Below, piece by piece: positions 12,644 through 24,040 of a stretch of 64,000 bases of DNA. Source of the stretch: Limnanthes douglasii subsp. nivea (Eukaryota > Streptophyta > Magnoliopsida > Brassicales > Limnanthaceae). How positions within the stretch are numbered: the first letter of the stretch is position 1; each line of letters starts with the position of its first letter. Below the pieces are notes generated by a model. The model was not told where the DNA came from. It was given only the letters and a program-made list of their open reading frames with translations, and made no database searches. The translations under genes and the position numbers were made by a program. The DNA lies in the NCBI GenBank assembly GCA_036936605.1, contig JAUPFV010000003.1, forward strand, positions 153,110,997-153,174,996, read 5' to 3'.

Positions 12644-13790
12644 ATGGATGATCCCTGAATTATGGGCTCTACCTCCTCAGAGCAGTCTCGATCAGAGGGA
12701 GATCAGAGTGCTCTATTGGGTATATAAGACACTACAAGTGAAGGGGTCTGGTATGGTGACAGTGGTGCTAGTCACCATGTCACAGGGAGCACCAGTCAGA
12801 TGACTCAGAAGTCTGAGTACTCAGGTAACAGATCCCATTTCTCACATTGGTCAGTCTACCTTGCACTCTTTAACCAAGAAACCTATTTTCTTAAAACTTA
12901 TTCTTCATGTTCCTAGGATTAACAAAAATATACTTTTGGTTTTTCAACTAACCAATCACAACAATGTTTTTGTGGAGTTTCGTAAGGGTTTCTATCTTGT
13001 GAAGGACAAGGCAACAGGGAGCATCCTGCTCAGATGGAGGTCTGAAGATGGACTCTACAAGATGGATACCTTCTCTAAGTCACAGTCTGATCTAAATCTA
13101 GGTGTCCTTAGTGTTTTCTCTACTGTTGTATCTTAGTCTGTCAAAGATGGATGGCATAAGAAACTTGGCCATCCATCTCAGAGGGTCTTAGCTACTGTTA
13201 TTAGGTCATGTAAGTTGAACTCTATTTTGAGAAATACAATCACCTTTTGTGAGGCTTGCCAGTTGGGCAAGTCTCACAGTCTACCTTATTATGTTTCTAG
13301 TTCTCATGCTACAAATTTTCTTGACTTAATACGTACTGATGTCTGGGGCCCTACTCCTATTCAATCTATTGGTGGGTGTAAGTACTATGTGTTGTTCTTG
13401 GATGATTTCTCCACGTACACTTGGTTATATCCCATCAGGGATAAAAGCCCAGTCTTTGAAATATTCAAAAGTTTTAAAGTCCTGGTTGAAACTCAGTTTG
13501 AAAGGTCTATCAAAGTTGTTCAAAGCGACTGGGGTGGTGAGAGAAAACATAGGTATATTGTGGAAACTGGGTTAACCCTTTTAGCACAATCTCACTTACC
13601 TTACAGATACTGGGTTGAAGCTTTTGAAACTAGTGTTTACTTAATAAAGAGACTTCCTACACCTATCATCAACAATAAATCTCCTTTTGAAACACTTTTT
13701 CACAAAGAACCTAACTACCGAAGTCTCAAAACTCTTGGGTGCTCTTGTTTTTCTGCCTAAGACCCTACCAAACACATAAATTTCAATTTC
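12644..13790 (+). pseudogene. Copia protease-integrase, unit 1
   Basis: Protease site GDSGASHHVT near 12750. The GAG-pre-integrase block covers 12861-13260 and ends in the zinc finger (FCEACQLGKSH). The integrase core has RTDVWGPTP near 13330 and SDWGGE near 13527. Sequence then jumps directly to RKHRYIVETG. Compared with 37035-38669, about 31-33 codons (the FRPLL...NGRAE segment) are missing in frame, so the spacing to the third acidic residue has collapsed. The chain breaks at 13760 (TAA). Confidence 0.88.
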
Positions 13791-13999
13791 ATTCTATAAA
13801 ATGTGTCTTCTTGGGTGATAGTCAAAGGCACAAAGGCTACTAGTGTCTCAGCTTTAGTGGTAGGGTGTGTGTCTCTAGAAATTTTGTGTTTAATGAGGAT
13901 GACTTCCCTTTTCACACTAGGTTCCTAAATACACACCAAAATTAGTCAGTTTCTAGGTCTTTTATTAACCTTTGGTTTCCTAGTCTTCCTACAGGTCTT

Positions 14000-15691
14000 G
14001 TGACAAATGAAAAGGTATCCTATAAGGTTTCTAACTCTGCAGCTCCAATTGAACAACATACACCTTTGTGCAATGCTCACTTACAGCAACAGAGCTATAC
14101 TCCAAGACTTCCAACTGCCTATCCTAAGGTAACTAGTCTATCACACTCACAGTCTCTATCAATAAATATTCCTTCAGACTCAGTACCCACAAATATCAGC
14201 AACAAACAACATCCTAAATCTACACCTACACTGACCATTGACGTACCATTTCCCAACCCTAATACTTCCTTTACTTCCCACACATTACAAAACACTCATA
14301 GCATGCAAACTAGACGAAAACGTGGCATATCTAAACCTAAGTTACCATATGCGTGGTCTCTTGTTACTACTGATAAAGGTGTTTTTGAACCTACTCGGTT
14401 TTCTGAGGCTGCTGGGCATCCTGAGTGGCAAGAAGCTATGTTGAGTGAGTATAATGCTTTTCTGGCCAACAACACATGGTCTTTAGTACCAGTGTCTGAT
14501 TCTTCTACTGTCATTGGATGTAAGTGGGTGTATAAGGTAAAGTATGGTTCGGATGGCTCTCTTCAGCGATACAAAGCACGCTTGGTGGCTAAGGGTTTTC
14601 AACAAACACATGGTGTTGACTTTTATGAGACCTTCAGTCCAGTCATTAAAGCTTCTACTATCAGGTTAATACTCACTATTTCTGTTTCTAAGGGTCGGAC
14701 AATGAGGCAGCTTGACATAAACAATGCCTTCCTCAATGGAGTATAACAAGAAACTTTGTACATGACACAACCTCAGGTCTTTGTGGATCATGTTCATCCT
14801 ACACATGTCTGAAAGTTACACAAAGCCATCTATGGTCAAAAGCAAGCCCGTAGAGCTTGGTATTCTAAGCTAAGGGATACACTTCTGAGTTGGGGCCTCT
14901 GCAACTCAAAAGCTGATTGCTCCTTCTTTTACTTGGTCTCTAAGGCAACTATTCTACTTATTATGGTCTATGTAGATGATATAGTTGTGACTGGGAATGA
15001 CATAGTCTGTTTAACTCAGTTCATTCACAATCTCAATGCTACCTTTTCTCTCAAAGACATGGGGCCACTCCATCTATTCCTGGGAATAGAAGTTCATCGT
15101 GACCAGAGAGGCTTATACCTAACACAGCACAAGTACATAGAGAACTTACTGCTTGCACAAGAGCTGTCCATGTCCAAGCCGTGTCTGTCTCCTATGGTAG
15201 CTGGTACCCAGCACTCCACTCATGATGGTTCGCCTCTGTTTTGTCCTACATAGTACATAAGCTTATTAGGTGCTTTACAGTACTTGACCCACACACGATC
15301 TGACATAGCTTACGCTGCCAACAGTCTGAAGCAATATCAACAAAGCCCTATATCTATACACTTGCAAAGTTTAAAGAGAGTGTTACCTTACTTATCTGGC
15401 ACTCACTGGTTAGGTCTTCATATCAAACCGTGCTATCAGCTACTGTTTCACGAGTATTCTGATGCCAATTGGGTTTCGTCACCTGATGATCGTCGCAGTG
15501 TTAGAGCGTATTGTGTCTTCCGTGGAGAAACCCTCATCTCCTGGTCCTCCAAGAAACAAAATGTCGTGGCCAGGTCCTCCACTGAATCAGAATATCGTGC
15601 ATTAGCAAACCTATCAGCAGAATTGATATGGTTGAAATCGTTACTTACCGAGATTCAGATTTCTCTTATTCCAACATCAGTCATAGTGTGG
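14000..15691 (+). pseudogene. Copia reverse transcriptase and truncated RNase H, unit 1
   Basis: RT begins with the linker and the WQEAMLSEYNAF and GCKWVYKVK blocks (14430-14540), then KGFQQTHGVDF, LDINNAFLNG, the catalytic YVDD near 14971, and GLYLTQHKY. RNase H has HTRSDIAYA (15290) and STESEYRALANLSAELIWL (15580-15640). It ends abruptly at about 15691 in the block normally reading LWCDN; gypsy LTR sequence follows. Stops include TAA at 14744 and TGA at 14809. The 3' LTR is absent. Confidence 0.9.
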
Positions 15692-16058
15692 TTTATTTTC
15701 GGTTGAGGGTAATTTTGTCTAGAGTTTTGTGGTGTTTCAAAGGTATTTAATGTTTGGATAGAGTGTAGTGGGAGAATTGAGCTGCTTGGTTGTATTTAAT
15801 TTTCATTACCCTCATTAAATGAAAGTGGTTGGGTATTTATACCCTTAATGGTGGGCCACAAGGGCTTTCGGGTTGACTTATGGATTCGGGTCGAGTTCAA
15901 AGACTCATTAGTTTTACGCACGTAGATAATCAGCTTAGTCATGAAGTGATTAAGTTTTTATTACTTTAGTTCAGTTCGGATGGTTCAGTGGGTCGATGTT
16001 GTCCGAATTATCCCTGTCCGGTTCTCATAAAGAGTGGCAATAAATTCCGGACTCATCA
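15692..16058 (-). repeat. Truncated 3' LTR of Tat-type gypsy, unit 1
   Basis: Read on the minus strand, a purine tract ATTAGGGGCAAC is followed by TGATGAGTCCGG, a plausible LTR start at 16058. A TATA box GGTATAAATACC lies near 15833-15845 (minus strand). The far end is cut at the copia junction (15691/15692), so U5 is missing. No intact second LTR remains in the window, so assignment rests on position, PPT and TATA. Confidence 0.6.
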
Positions 16059-16159
16059 GTTGCCCCTAATTTAGGTTGTGTTCAAAGGCGTTTGGAAAGA
16101 CCTAAAAAATAGCTCAAGTGTACTCATATCTTTGTCCGGACATTTCAAAAATGTGTAAT

Positions 16160-16497
16160 AACTTTATCCGAACAGACTGAAACCCTCAGAAGATGAGCGG
16201 TTTCACCAGAGATCCTGGGACACGTGTCCTTCTCTGATTCGCTACACTGGCCGTTTTTGTCCTAGAATGGCACTCCCACTTGCTTCAAAAAGCAACTTCT
16301 TCATTTAATGCGGGTGACATCAGCGCCGTCTTTAATTATTGCATCTACCCTTTCGAATCCTCCTAGGTATCGAAGCATCTTTTGTTCTTTTACTATAAAT
16401 CAGTTTACTTTTCACTGTTTTATCATTTCATTTATCTCTACTCTGTTAATCTTCAAAGTTTTCATCTCTCAAAAAAACTTTCTTTTTGTGTGAGTTT
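16160..16497 (+). promoter_or_regulatory. Putative promoter of the antisense ORF, unit 1
   Basis: A TATA-like box TATAAAT lies at 16394-16400, 98 bp before the first ATG (16498), within a T/C-rich leader. The direction is opposite to the gypsy LTR promoter. About 275 bp here (roughly 16160-16435, including the TATA box) is deleted in unit 2. Promoter function is inferred from sequence only. Confidence 0.45.
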
Positions 16498-19431
16498 ATG
16501 TTCACAACAAGAAATGCTTTAGTAAAAGGTGGGTGGCTCAATTTGTCAGAGTTGGAAAAAGCTCAAAAGGTTGAACGAGCGCATCTCTGCAGGCCTCCCT
16601 GTTTCCCCTGTTGATAAACCGGAAACACCATGCTCAGAGCCTGATCGAGGCTCTTCTTCAACTAAGAGTGCTAAACCTAGGAGGTTGTTCCAGTCCAACC
16701 TTTCACCAATCGTTTCGGGCTCATCGGTCAAGGAGTCAGAGCCTGTTGTTGAACCAGGACACGCAGGCACAAGTTTAAGAAACCTTCACCATTTATTTCT
16801 ATGGGGTCAGATGCTGATATCTCCCCTGAGAAACTGGTAGATAGACGAAGGGGTCGTCTGGTAAAAGGGCAAGCTGCTGGCACACAGCCTAAATAAAAAA
16901 CCACACCTTCGAAATCCGGGGCAAAAAGTAAAACCACAGGATTAGAAGCACCCATCAAAATTCTCAAAGACAAGTTGTCCGGTCCGGAGGTAACTAGCTC
17001 AAGTCTTCGAAAAGAGACCTCCGGGTCCGAGCCCCAACCGGACTCTAGACCACAAGAGGGAAAGGATGCTCAACAATCCGGAGGGCCTACTGAGCCAACC
17101 ACCAGCCCTTCTCTTCCTAAAACAACTGACAACCCCTCCACGGTAATGGAGGATGTGATGGAGGACAGCGTTGAAGAAGCCTCTCTTGAGACTGACGTCT
17201 CCGGGCAAACAAGTGAGACTGCCATCGCTAGGAAGAGCAAAGGCAAGGAAAAAGTGTGTCTAAAGCATCCGGACCTGCCGGAGTGCCTTGCGGGAAAAGT
17301 GGGGCCTTGTTTCTACAAAGTGAGTGTCAAATATCTGTTGGCCTTGCTGAAGATCAACTATGCTTTCATTCACACAGCTGAACTTGGCCGGATAAGGACA
17401 AATGGGGTATTCCAGAGAATGTTAAAGTAAGGATTCCAATCGATCTGGAGACGCTCATGGACTGTAAGCTCAACGAGATTGTCTTCTACACTGAGTTGTT
17501 CAAATGGGGACTTAGGTTTCCCTTGGACCCAGAAATAGTCAGATATTTCCATCTGATTAAGCTTTGCCCAAACCAGCTAAGCCCTAATGCATGGTTCACC
17601 CTCATGGCATGTATCATGGCTTCAAGGCTCTCCGGAATTCCTCTACCGATGGAGCAATTTGATGTTGTGGCAAACTTCTACAGAAATCATGTAATCATTT
17701 TCTATTACTTCAACATGGATGACAACTACAAGGTAGTGGATGACTTACTCGAGTCGGAAAAAGGCTGGAAGACTCAATTTATGTTCGTCAGTGGTGCTTG
17801 GGAGAATGGGAAGAAAATTAAAGCTGGTGTCAACCCAAGTATGCTCACCAGCATATGGCGAAGTGATGGTAACAATCTCACCAGATACTTCTACTTTTAC
17901 TTATAAAAACTTTTTTATCTAATTCTTTTTTCTTTTGCTTTTTGACAGTGGTGCCCAAGGATTTGAAAGATTACTTAGAGGCCGGGCAGAATACTTGTAC
18001 CAAGCTGAATGCTTGGACAGCTGAAAAATGGGCAAACCGCTTCCACAACTGCTTTACCAGAGGCAATTTAACCAGATCCTACCTTTGGAATACAACAAAC
18101 CGGAGAGATCTGTCTTGGGAGGAATTAACCACTCCACCCCTCCGGGAGTGATTCTCTGGAAGACAGAGGGAAAAATGGAAAATTGATATTGCCGGGCAGA
18201 GTTAAAGCCCCAAGCAAGATGAAATGTAAAAAGGTTAAGGCGAAGCAATGGGTGGTAGAGGCCAATCCTACCGAGGTGGAGGAAGCTGTCCCAACAAACC
18301 CAGAGGGACAAGATTAAGGGCAAATCGATGATGCCTTACTACAAGTGATGGAACACGAGAGCACCAAGGAAGTTGCTTGGTCTCCAAAACCTCGAAAGGT
18401 CCCCATTAAGGACAAAAAACGGGGAGCAGAAGGTGTAGGCCGGGACGCCAAGAGAAAGAAAACTTCGAAGGGAGATGAGGTTTCTCTCCGGGATCCGGAG
18501 CAACTGCCTCCAGTTGACCCTACTGATCCTACGAAAGCAGAAGAGATCCCTGGTGACTTTCAAACCGGAGAGGTTAGAGGAGGGGCTATCAGTATTGATG
18601 GTGTCGACATTACTAGGCTTGAGGGGATTGGTCTTTATTTTGAAAACCTCCCTAGGGATAATTTTGCTAGGCCCTACCTCCGCCCAAGTTCTTCGAACAC
18701 CGTCACATTCAAAGGTAAGTCTTTTTCTGTCTCAAGCGAAAGAGATGTCATTGCTCACTCCATTTTAAGCAATATCCAGCCAGTACTTATTTTGGAGAAG
18801 CAAGTACGCAATCAGTCATCCATCATCAACACCCTCAATTCTGACAAAGAGAAACTGTCTAGCGATCTTCTTAGTGCCAACCAAAATACTGAGGCATTGA
18901 GGAAAGAGAATGAGGAGTTAAAGAAACGTCAGGAGGACTTAGCCAAAGTTGGCCACTTTAGAAGAAGTTGTCAAAGAACTCCAGTCAAAGCAATCTGATC
19001 TCATAAAAGACCTCTTTTCTTCAAAAGAGGAGGTGAAGACCAAAGATAGCACCATTCAGGCCTTAACTAATGACAAGATCTCTCTTGAGAATACTGTGTT
19101 CAAGGTTGAGCAAGAAAAGGCTGATTTGTTAAGGGAGCCAGAGAAAACAATCCAGGCTAGGATAGATGCTTATACCAATGAGGTGATAGATTCTCAGGAG
19201 GCAAGGTATGTTGAGGTCAGGTCAGATATGGTTCTCCTTTTTCATGAAACGTTTCCGAAGAAGACCTTGAGAGATTTATGGCAATTCGTGGAGTACGAAG
19301 ACATTCCTCATCATACCATGTCCAGTGAGGACACCAGTGATGAAGAAGAAGAGACTGGGGAGAGCCCAGATGACGACCCAAAGAAGAAGAAGCCAAGTGA
19401 GGCTGAGGCATCTTCAAAGGCTCAATCTTAG
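16498..19431 (+). pseudogene. Extra ORF of Tat-type gypsy, antisense to pol, unit 1
   Basis: This plus-strand frame lies between integrase and the 3' LTR of a minus-strand gypsy. The protein starts MFTTRNALVKGGW. It has a long Ser/Pro/Lys-rich N-terminus, then a conserved globular block (KWGIPENVKVRIP near 17400, FKWGLRFPLDPE, ACIMASRLSGIPLP near 17606, SIWRSD near 17850). A Lys-rich segment and a coiled coil follow (18820-19200), then an acidic-basic tail (EEEETGESPDDDPKKKK). The globular block resembles the plant 'putative gypsy type transposon' family (PF04195, from memory); Tat elements are known to carry such extra ORFs. Defects: 5-bp loss near 16578, TAA at 16893, frameshifts near 16775, 17396, 18150 and 18945. 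Confidence 0.8.
17869..17948 (+). other. Probable intron in the antisense ORF, unit 1
   Basis: An 80-bp segment starts GTAACA after AGTGATG and ends in a T-rich tract plus TTTTTGACAG. Joining the flanks gives the continuous reading WRSD-VVPKDLKDYLEAG in phase 1, whereas the unspliced frame hits a TAA at 17904. The unit-2 copy keeps both splice dinucleotides. Confidence 0.7.
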
Positions 19432-19888
19432 AATATCAATTATCTTTTTAATTTTGTTGTGATTGAACCAAAGTCCTTGGATGGCCAAGGCATTTTTTGT
19501 AACCGTGTCCGGTACTTGTCTGGATAAACCTTTCTTGTTTTGACAATTCAAAGTCCTTAGATGGACAAGGCATTTCGTATGTTTTAATTGGCAGTTTTAT
19601 TTTGCATAACTCTTGCATCGTTTCATGATTTTTTTTCAATTTCGGTCGCTAATGTTTAAGCAGCCCTTAGTTATTTCACAAGTATTTTAAAGTGAGAGTG
19701 TTTAAATTCTCCGATGACCAATGTTTAAAGTGTGAGTGTTGAAACATTCCGGATCTTTTAAGAAGGCATAAAATTTTATTAAAAAATCTCGGACACCTCA
19801 TTAAAACCTCCCCGCGCCACCAGGGTAGGAAAGAGTATACCCCAAATATTTACATGAACTTTTAAACAAGTAAATATTTACATAGTTT
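19432..19888. other. Spacer between convergent ends, with paired hairpin repeats
   Basis: Lies between the stop of the plus-strand ORF and the stop of the minus-strand integrase. Two copies about 83 bp apart of AAGTCCTTGGATGGCCAAGG-like sequence (19471 and 19550) each form a CCTTGG/CCAAGG stem, the second with mismatches. They could mark 3' ends of convergent transcripts, but no polyadenylation evidence is visible. Confidence 0.5.
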
Positions 19889-20940
19889 TTATTCCAAGTA
19901 CAACCGGAGGTGTTCAATGTTCCTGGGGTGATTCAAAATCCTTCCATCTTTGTGTTGGAGCCGGTAGGTCCCTGGCTTAAGCTTTTCAATGACCACATAG
20001 GGTCCTTTCCAAGTTGGAGCCAACTTACCGAACTGCTTCTCTTTAGTATGTAGGAAAACGTTTATTAATACCCTATCCCCTGGTTGAAAATCCCTTCTCT
20101 TAACTTTAGAAGCAAACCTGCTTCTCATCAAACCTTGATAGTGTGCAGCTCTAAGGTGAGCCTTAACTCTTCTTTCTTCTACTAAGTCAAGCTGGCCTCT
20201 GACTGCCACTTCGTTAGCGTGTTCGGAAAAATTATGAACTCGAAATGAATGAAGAGTAGCTTCTATGGGAGCTATGGCATCCATCCCATATACTAAGGCA
20301 AAGGGAGACTCTTGTGTTGCTGCCCCGGGAGTGGTCCGGTAAGCCCACAAAACTTCTTGCAAGTAACTTGGCCATTTTCCAGCAGCCCCTTCTAAATTCT
20401 TCTTTATACCAGACAATATTGTCCTGTTGGCCACTTCGACCTGACCATTTTCTTGTGGGTGGAAAGGAGAAGATAGGCAATGTTGTATGCCTCTAGAGGC
20501 ACACAAATTCTCCATTTCTTTGTTGTCAGACTGTTGCCCATTGTCTGTGGTTATTTTTTGTGGAATTCCAAATCTGCAACAGATATTGGATAAGATGAAT
20601 TTTATAACAGATTTTGATGTTGTACCTGCTAATGGAGCTGCTTCGATCCACTTTGAAAAGTAATCAATGGCGACGATTATAGTTCTGCACCCCCCGGATG
20701 CCATGGGTAGAGGTCCTACTAAATCCAACCCCCATCGAGCAAAAGGTATTGGCTCAGAAATTGATTCCAAAGGGACAGCTGGGGTATGGATTTCATTACC
20801 ATATCGCTGGCATGGATCACACTTTTTACCAACTTTTTGGCATCTTGCATTATAGAGGGCCAATAGTCCCTAGCTAATAAAACTATTCTGGTTAGAGCCC
20901 TGAATCCACAGTGTGTTGATCCCTCACCATCGGAGAGTAT
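19889..20940 (-). pseudogene. Tat-type gypsy integrase, unit 1
   Basis: Read from high to low coordinates. The zinc-binding part ends in CDPCQRYGN, followed by the core with WGLDLVGPLP (first Asp), TTDNGQQ (second Asp) and HPQENGQVEVANR (catalytic Glu), then the C-terminal WKGPYVVIEKLKPGTYRLQ block and a stop at 19889. The 324-residue frame from 20863 is open; the N-terminal zinc-finger histidines lie in another frame up to about 20940. It inserts retrotransposon cDNA into the host genome. Catalytic residues are present, but the element is incomplete. Confidence 0.93.
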
Positions 20941-21355
20941 TATTTGAGACTCGTAAAAGAGGTTTACTATAAGATTTCTTATAAAGGATATCTCTTAAAA
21001 TGAAAAAACCACGAGCCTTGTACTTTACTTTCCTTGCTACTGTTTTTTCCGGAGGCAAGATGTCATCTAAGAGATATTGAAGGAGAGGAAATCTCCAATC
21101 TTGAGGCTGTTTTATCTGTATATTCAAACTTTCTTCTTCCTTATCCGGATTGATTCGAATGGATGGGCACTCCAGCACATGAATCCAAGGGTAGGACTCA
21201 GTATAGGCTATGGTTACCAAAGAGTTTGCTAGTGTATTTTCTGTTCGGGGTATGTGTTCATAGGTGATGCTTTTGAAATTAAGTGCCACTTATTTGAGAA
21301 GAAGTAAGTATTTAACCAACTTCTCCTTTTTGGCTTCGGATTGACCTTGTGCATG
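20924..21355 (-). pseudogene. Gypsy RNase H end and linker, unit 1 (cut by duplication)
   Basis: Carries the end of the archaeal-type RNase H (HIPRTENTLANSLVTIAYTES) and the linker to integrase (PQDWRFPLLQYLLDD...). The usual A-D-A-L-A motif reads ANSLV, with the catalytic Asp as Asn. The upstream part is absent because the tandem-duplication breakpoint at 21355 joins it to unit 2. Confidence 0.88.
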
Positions 21356-21419
21356 TGTCAAGCAATTGAGTTTTGAATTAATTATAGATTTTTGGGCTAC
21401 AAGATTTATAAACAAAAAG

Positions 21420-21903
21420 TGTTACATGTCTAAAAACGTTTAATCTTGACTACTTGGGTTACATTATATTGGAGATCATGGTGTTCCCAAGATCTCCATT
21501 GGAGAGGTCAAGAAAGAAGAAGAGGAGCTGGTCGAAGACAACCCTAAACTCAGCTCCTCACTTAGTGTCTAACTCTAAACGGTGTTTTTGTATGTGTTTT
21601 GGTATTGGATCGGTCAGCACTCAAGGCTTGGTCTAGAAGGTGTTAGAAGACTATCCATGGCCCATTTAGAGCAAGTCACTAATACTTGGCTTTATTATAT
21701 CAGTGTAACCAAACAAATGTAACTGAATATTATCTTTGTAACCAAACAAAGTCTATAAATCACTAACAACCTCATATGGGAATATTCCCAAGGTTGTCAG
21801 TGTTTGTGCTTGTATATAAGCAGCAGAATTCTATGGTACTCTTTCAGGAATTAAGAAAAGATTTATATTTCTAAACTATTTTGTTATCTTCTTCAATCTA
21901 ACT
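21420..21903 (+). repeat. 5' LTR of copia, unit 2
   Basis: Counterpart of 11159-11643. It starts TGTTACATG and ends CTAACT before the primer site TGGTATCAGACC at 21904, 484 bp long. Confidence 0.7.
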
Positions 21904-21930
21904 TGGTATCAGACCACCTTCAAGCCTTCA

Positions 21931-22902
21931 ATGGAAACTTCAAATGATTCCCCATCTTTTAGCTCGTACTCCATTGGATCCATCTTCTCGAACAACTAAT
22001 GTTTCTTCTCAAAAAACATGCACCTGCATTCAATCAGCAGTGTCAATAATATTCGTCTAGATAGAAGCAACTATCTCTTGTGGAAAACCATTGTTTTACC
22101 TATGATTAAAAATAATAAAGTGTGGTGTTTTATCACTAGAGAAAAGGTTTGTCCTCCTAAGTTTGTTACAAACAGAGAGGGTACTGTCACTGAGAATCCA
22201 GAGTTTGAAGAATGGGTGGCTAAAGATCAGATGCTACTTGGGTGGCTTTACTCCACTATGAGCCCTCAGATAGCAGCTCAGTTGATGGAAGAACAGTCAG
22301 CTAAAGATCTTTGAGAGGTTGCTGGCAAGTTGTCTGGTTCACAGACTAGAGCCAGGATTACATATTAGAAGGTTGAGTTTCAAAGAACTCGTAAAGGAGC
22401 CTCAACAATGTATGAGTACTTAAATAAGATGAAAATAATTTATGACAACCTAATCCTAGCTGGTTGTCTAACTTATATTGATGATCTGGTAACACAAGTC
22501 CTTATAGGTCTTGATTCATAATATACACCCATTATGGCCAGTCTTGCTGATATGGAAGGGCTGGGCTGGCTTAACTTACAAACAAGCTTGCTCACGTTTG
22601 AAAGCAGGCTCGAGCAACTCACTGGTTTACAAAATTCAGTGTCTAACATCAATATATCTAGTGTAAATTTTTCTCCCATAAGTGAATCAAAGCAACAACT
22701 CACTAACTCTAATCAGAGAGGTTTTTTTCCTAATAACAGAGGTGCTAACAGAGGTTACAGAGGCAGATATGGGTTTAATCCTAACTATGGAACTAGAGAA
22801 ATGAGTAACTTTTACAGGGTCAGAGGAGGAAAGTTCTCACAAAACAAGCGAACCTGTCAAATATGTAGCAGGTATGGTCGCTCTGATGTTGTTTGTTATT
22901 AA
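21931..22902 (+). pseudogene. Copia gag, unit 2
   Basis: Same gag as unit 1, starting METSNDS. The N-terminal part is open from 22018 to a TGA at 22312 (LDRSNYLLWKTIVLP, WVAKDQMLLGWLYSTMSP). The C-terminal part is open from 22534 (LTFESRLEQLTGLQ, the NRG-rich tail, CQICSRYGRSDVVC). The zinc-knuckle His is Arg, as in unit 1. Several single-base stops (for example TAG near 22366 and TAA near 22519) differ from unit 1. Confidence 0.88.
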
Positions 22903-24040
22903 ATGTATGATCCCTCAATTATAGGCTCTACCTCCTCAGAGCAGTCTTGATCAGAGGGAGATCAGAGTGCTCTATTGGGTATATAAGACACTACAAGTGA
23001 AGGAGTCTGGTATGCTGACAGTGGTGCTAGTCACCATGTCACAGGGAGAACCAGTCAGATGACTCAGAAGTCTGAGTACTCATGTAACAAATCCATACTT
23101 GTTGGTAGTGGTGAGAGATTTCCCATTTCCCACATTGGTCAGTCTACCTTGCACTCTTTAACCAAAAACCTATTTTCTTAAAACTTATTCTTCATGTTCC
23201 TAGGATTAACAAAAATATACTTTTGGTTTTTCAACTAACCAATCACAATAATGTTTTTGTGGAGTTTCGTAAGGGTTTCTGTCTTGTGAAGGACAAGGCA
23301 ACAAGGAGCATCCTGCTCAGACGGAGGTCTGAAGATGGACTCTACAAGATGGATACCTTCTCTAGTCACAATCTGATCTAAATCTAGGTGTCCTTAGTGT
23401 TTTCTCTACTGTTGTATCTCAGTCTGTCAAAGATGGATGGCATAAGAAACTTGTCCATCCATCTCAAAGGGTCTTAGCTACTGTTCTTAGGTCATGTAAG
23501 TTGAACTCTATTTTGAGCAAAATAATCACCTTTTGTGAGGCTTTCCAGTTGGGCAAGTCTCACAGTCTACCTTATTATGTTTCTAGTTCTCATGCTACAA
23601 ATGTTCTTGACTTAATACGCACTGATGTATGGGGCCCTACTCCTATTCAATCTATTGGTGGGTGTAAGTACTGTGTGTTTTTCTTGGATGATTTCTCCAC
23701 GTACACTTGGTTATATCCCATCAGGGATAAAAGCCAAGTGTTTGAAATATTCAAAAGTTTTAAAGTCCTCGTTGAAACTCAGTTTGAAAGGTCTATCAAA
23801 GTGACTGGGTGGTGAGAGAAAACATAGGCATATTGTGGAAACTGGGTTAACCCTTTTAGCACAACCTCACTTACCTTACAGATACTGGGTTGAAGCTTTT
23901 GAAACTAGTGTTTACTTAATAAACAGACTTCCTACACCTATCCTTAACAATAAATCTCCTTTTGAAACACTTTTTCACAAAGAACCTAACTACCTAAGTC
24001 TCAAAACTCTTGGGTGCTCTTGTTTTTCTGCCTAAGACCC
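22903..24040 (+). pseudogene. Copia protease-integrase, unit 2
   Basis: Protease ADSGASHHVT near 23015 keeps the catalytic site. The GAG-pre-integrase and integrase (RTDVWGPTP near 23615, FLDDFSTYTWLYPI) match unit 1. The same internal integrase deletion is present, with a further loss that removes VVQSDW, so the second catalytic Asp is gone and the frame shifts near 23800. RKHRHIVETG and the LINRLPTPI block follow. Confidence 0.88.

Larger units (their letters stand above)
11095..21355. repeat. Tandem segmental duplication, unit 1
   Basis: This 10.26-kb unit is repeated directly next to itself at 21356-31415. Both units contain, in order, a 64-bp flank, copia 5' LTR and gag-pol, the same copia/gypsy fusion point, the gypsy LTR, the antisense ORF and the gypsy integrase and RNase H. 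CATG stands at all three breakpoints (11091-11094, 21352-21355, 31412-31415). Small indels and many substitutions separate the units. Confidence 0.93.

Noticed and set aside
16546..16973. Minus-strand open frames opposite the extra ORF
   Set aside because: Low-quality mirror frames with no domain; the plus-strand frame has the conserved blocks and the paralogue at 47 kb.
17320..17396. A second intron (GTGAGT ... ATAAG) in the antisense ORF
   Set aside because: It restores a frame, but the 3' site lacks a pyrimidine tract, and a one-base loss gives the smoother reading ELGRIRDKWGIP. Kept only as an alternative.
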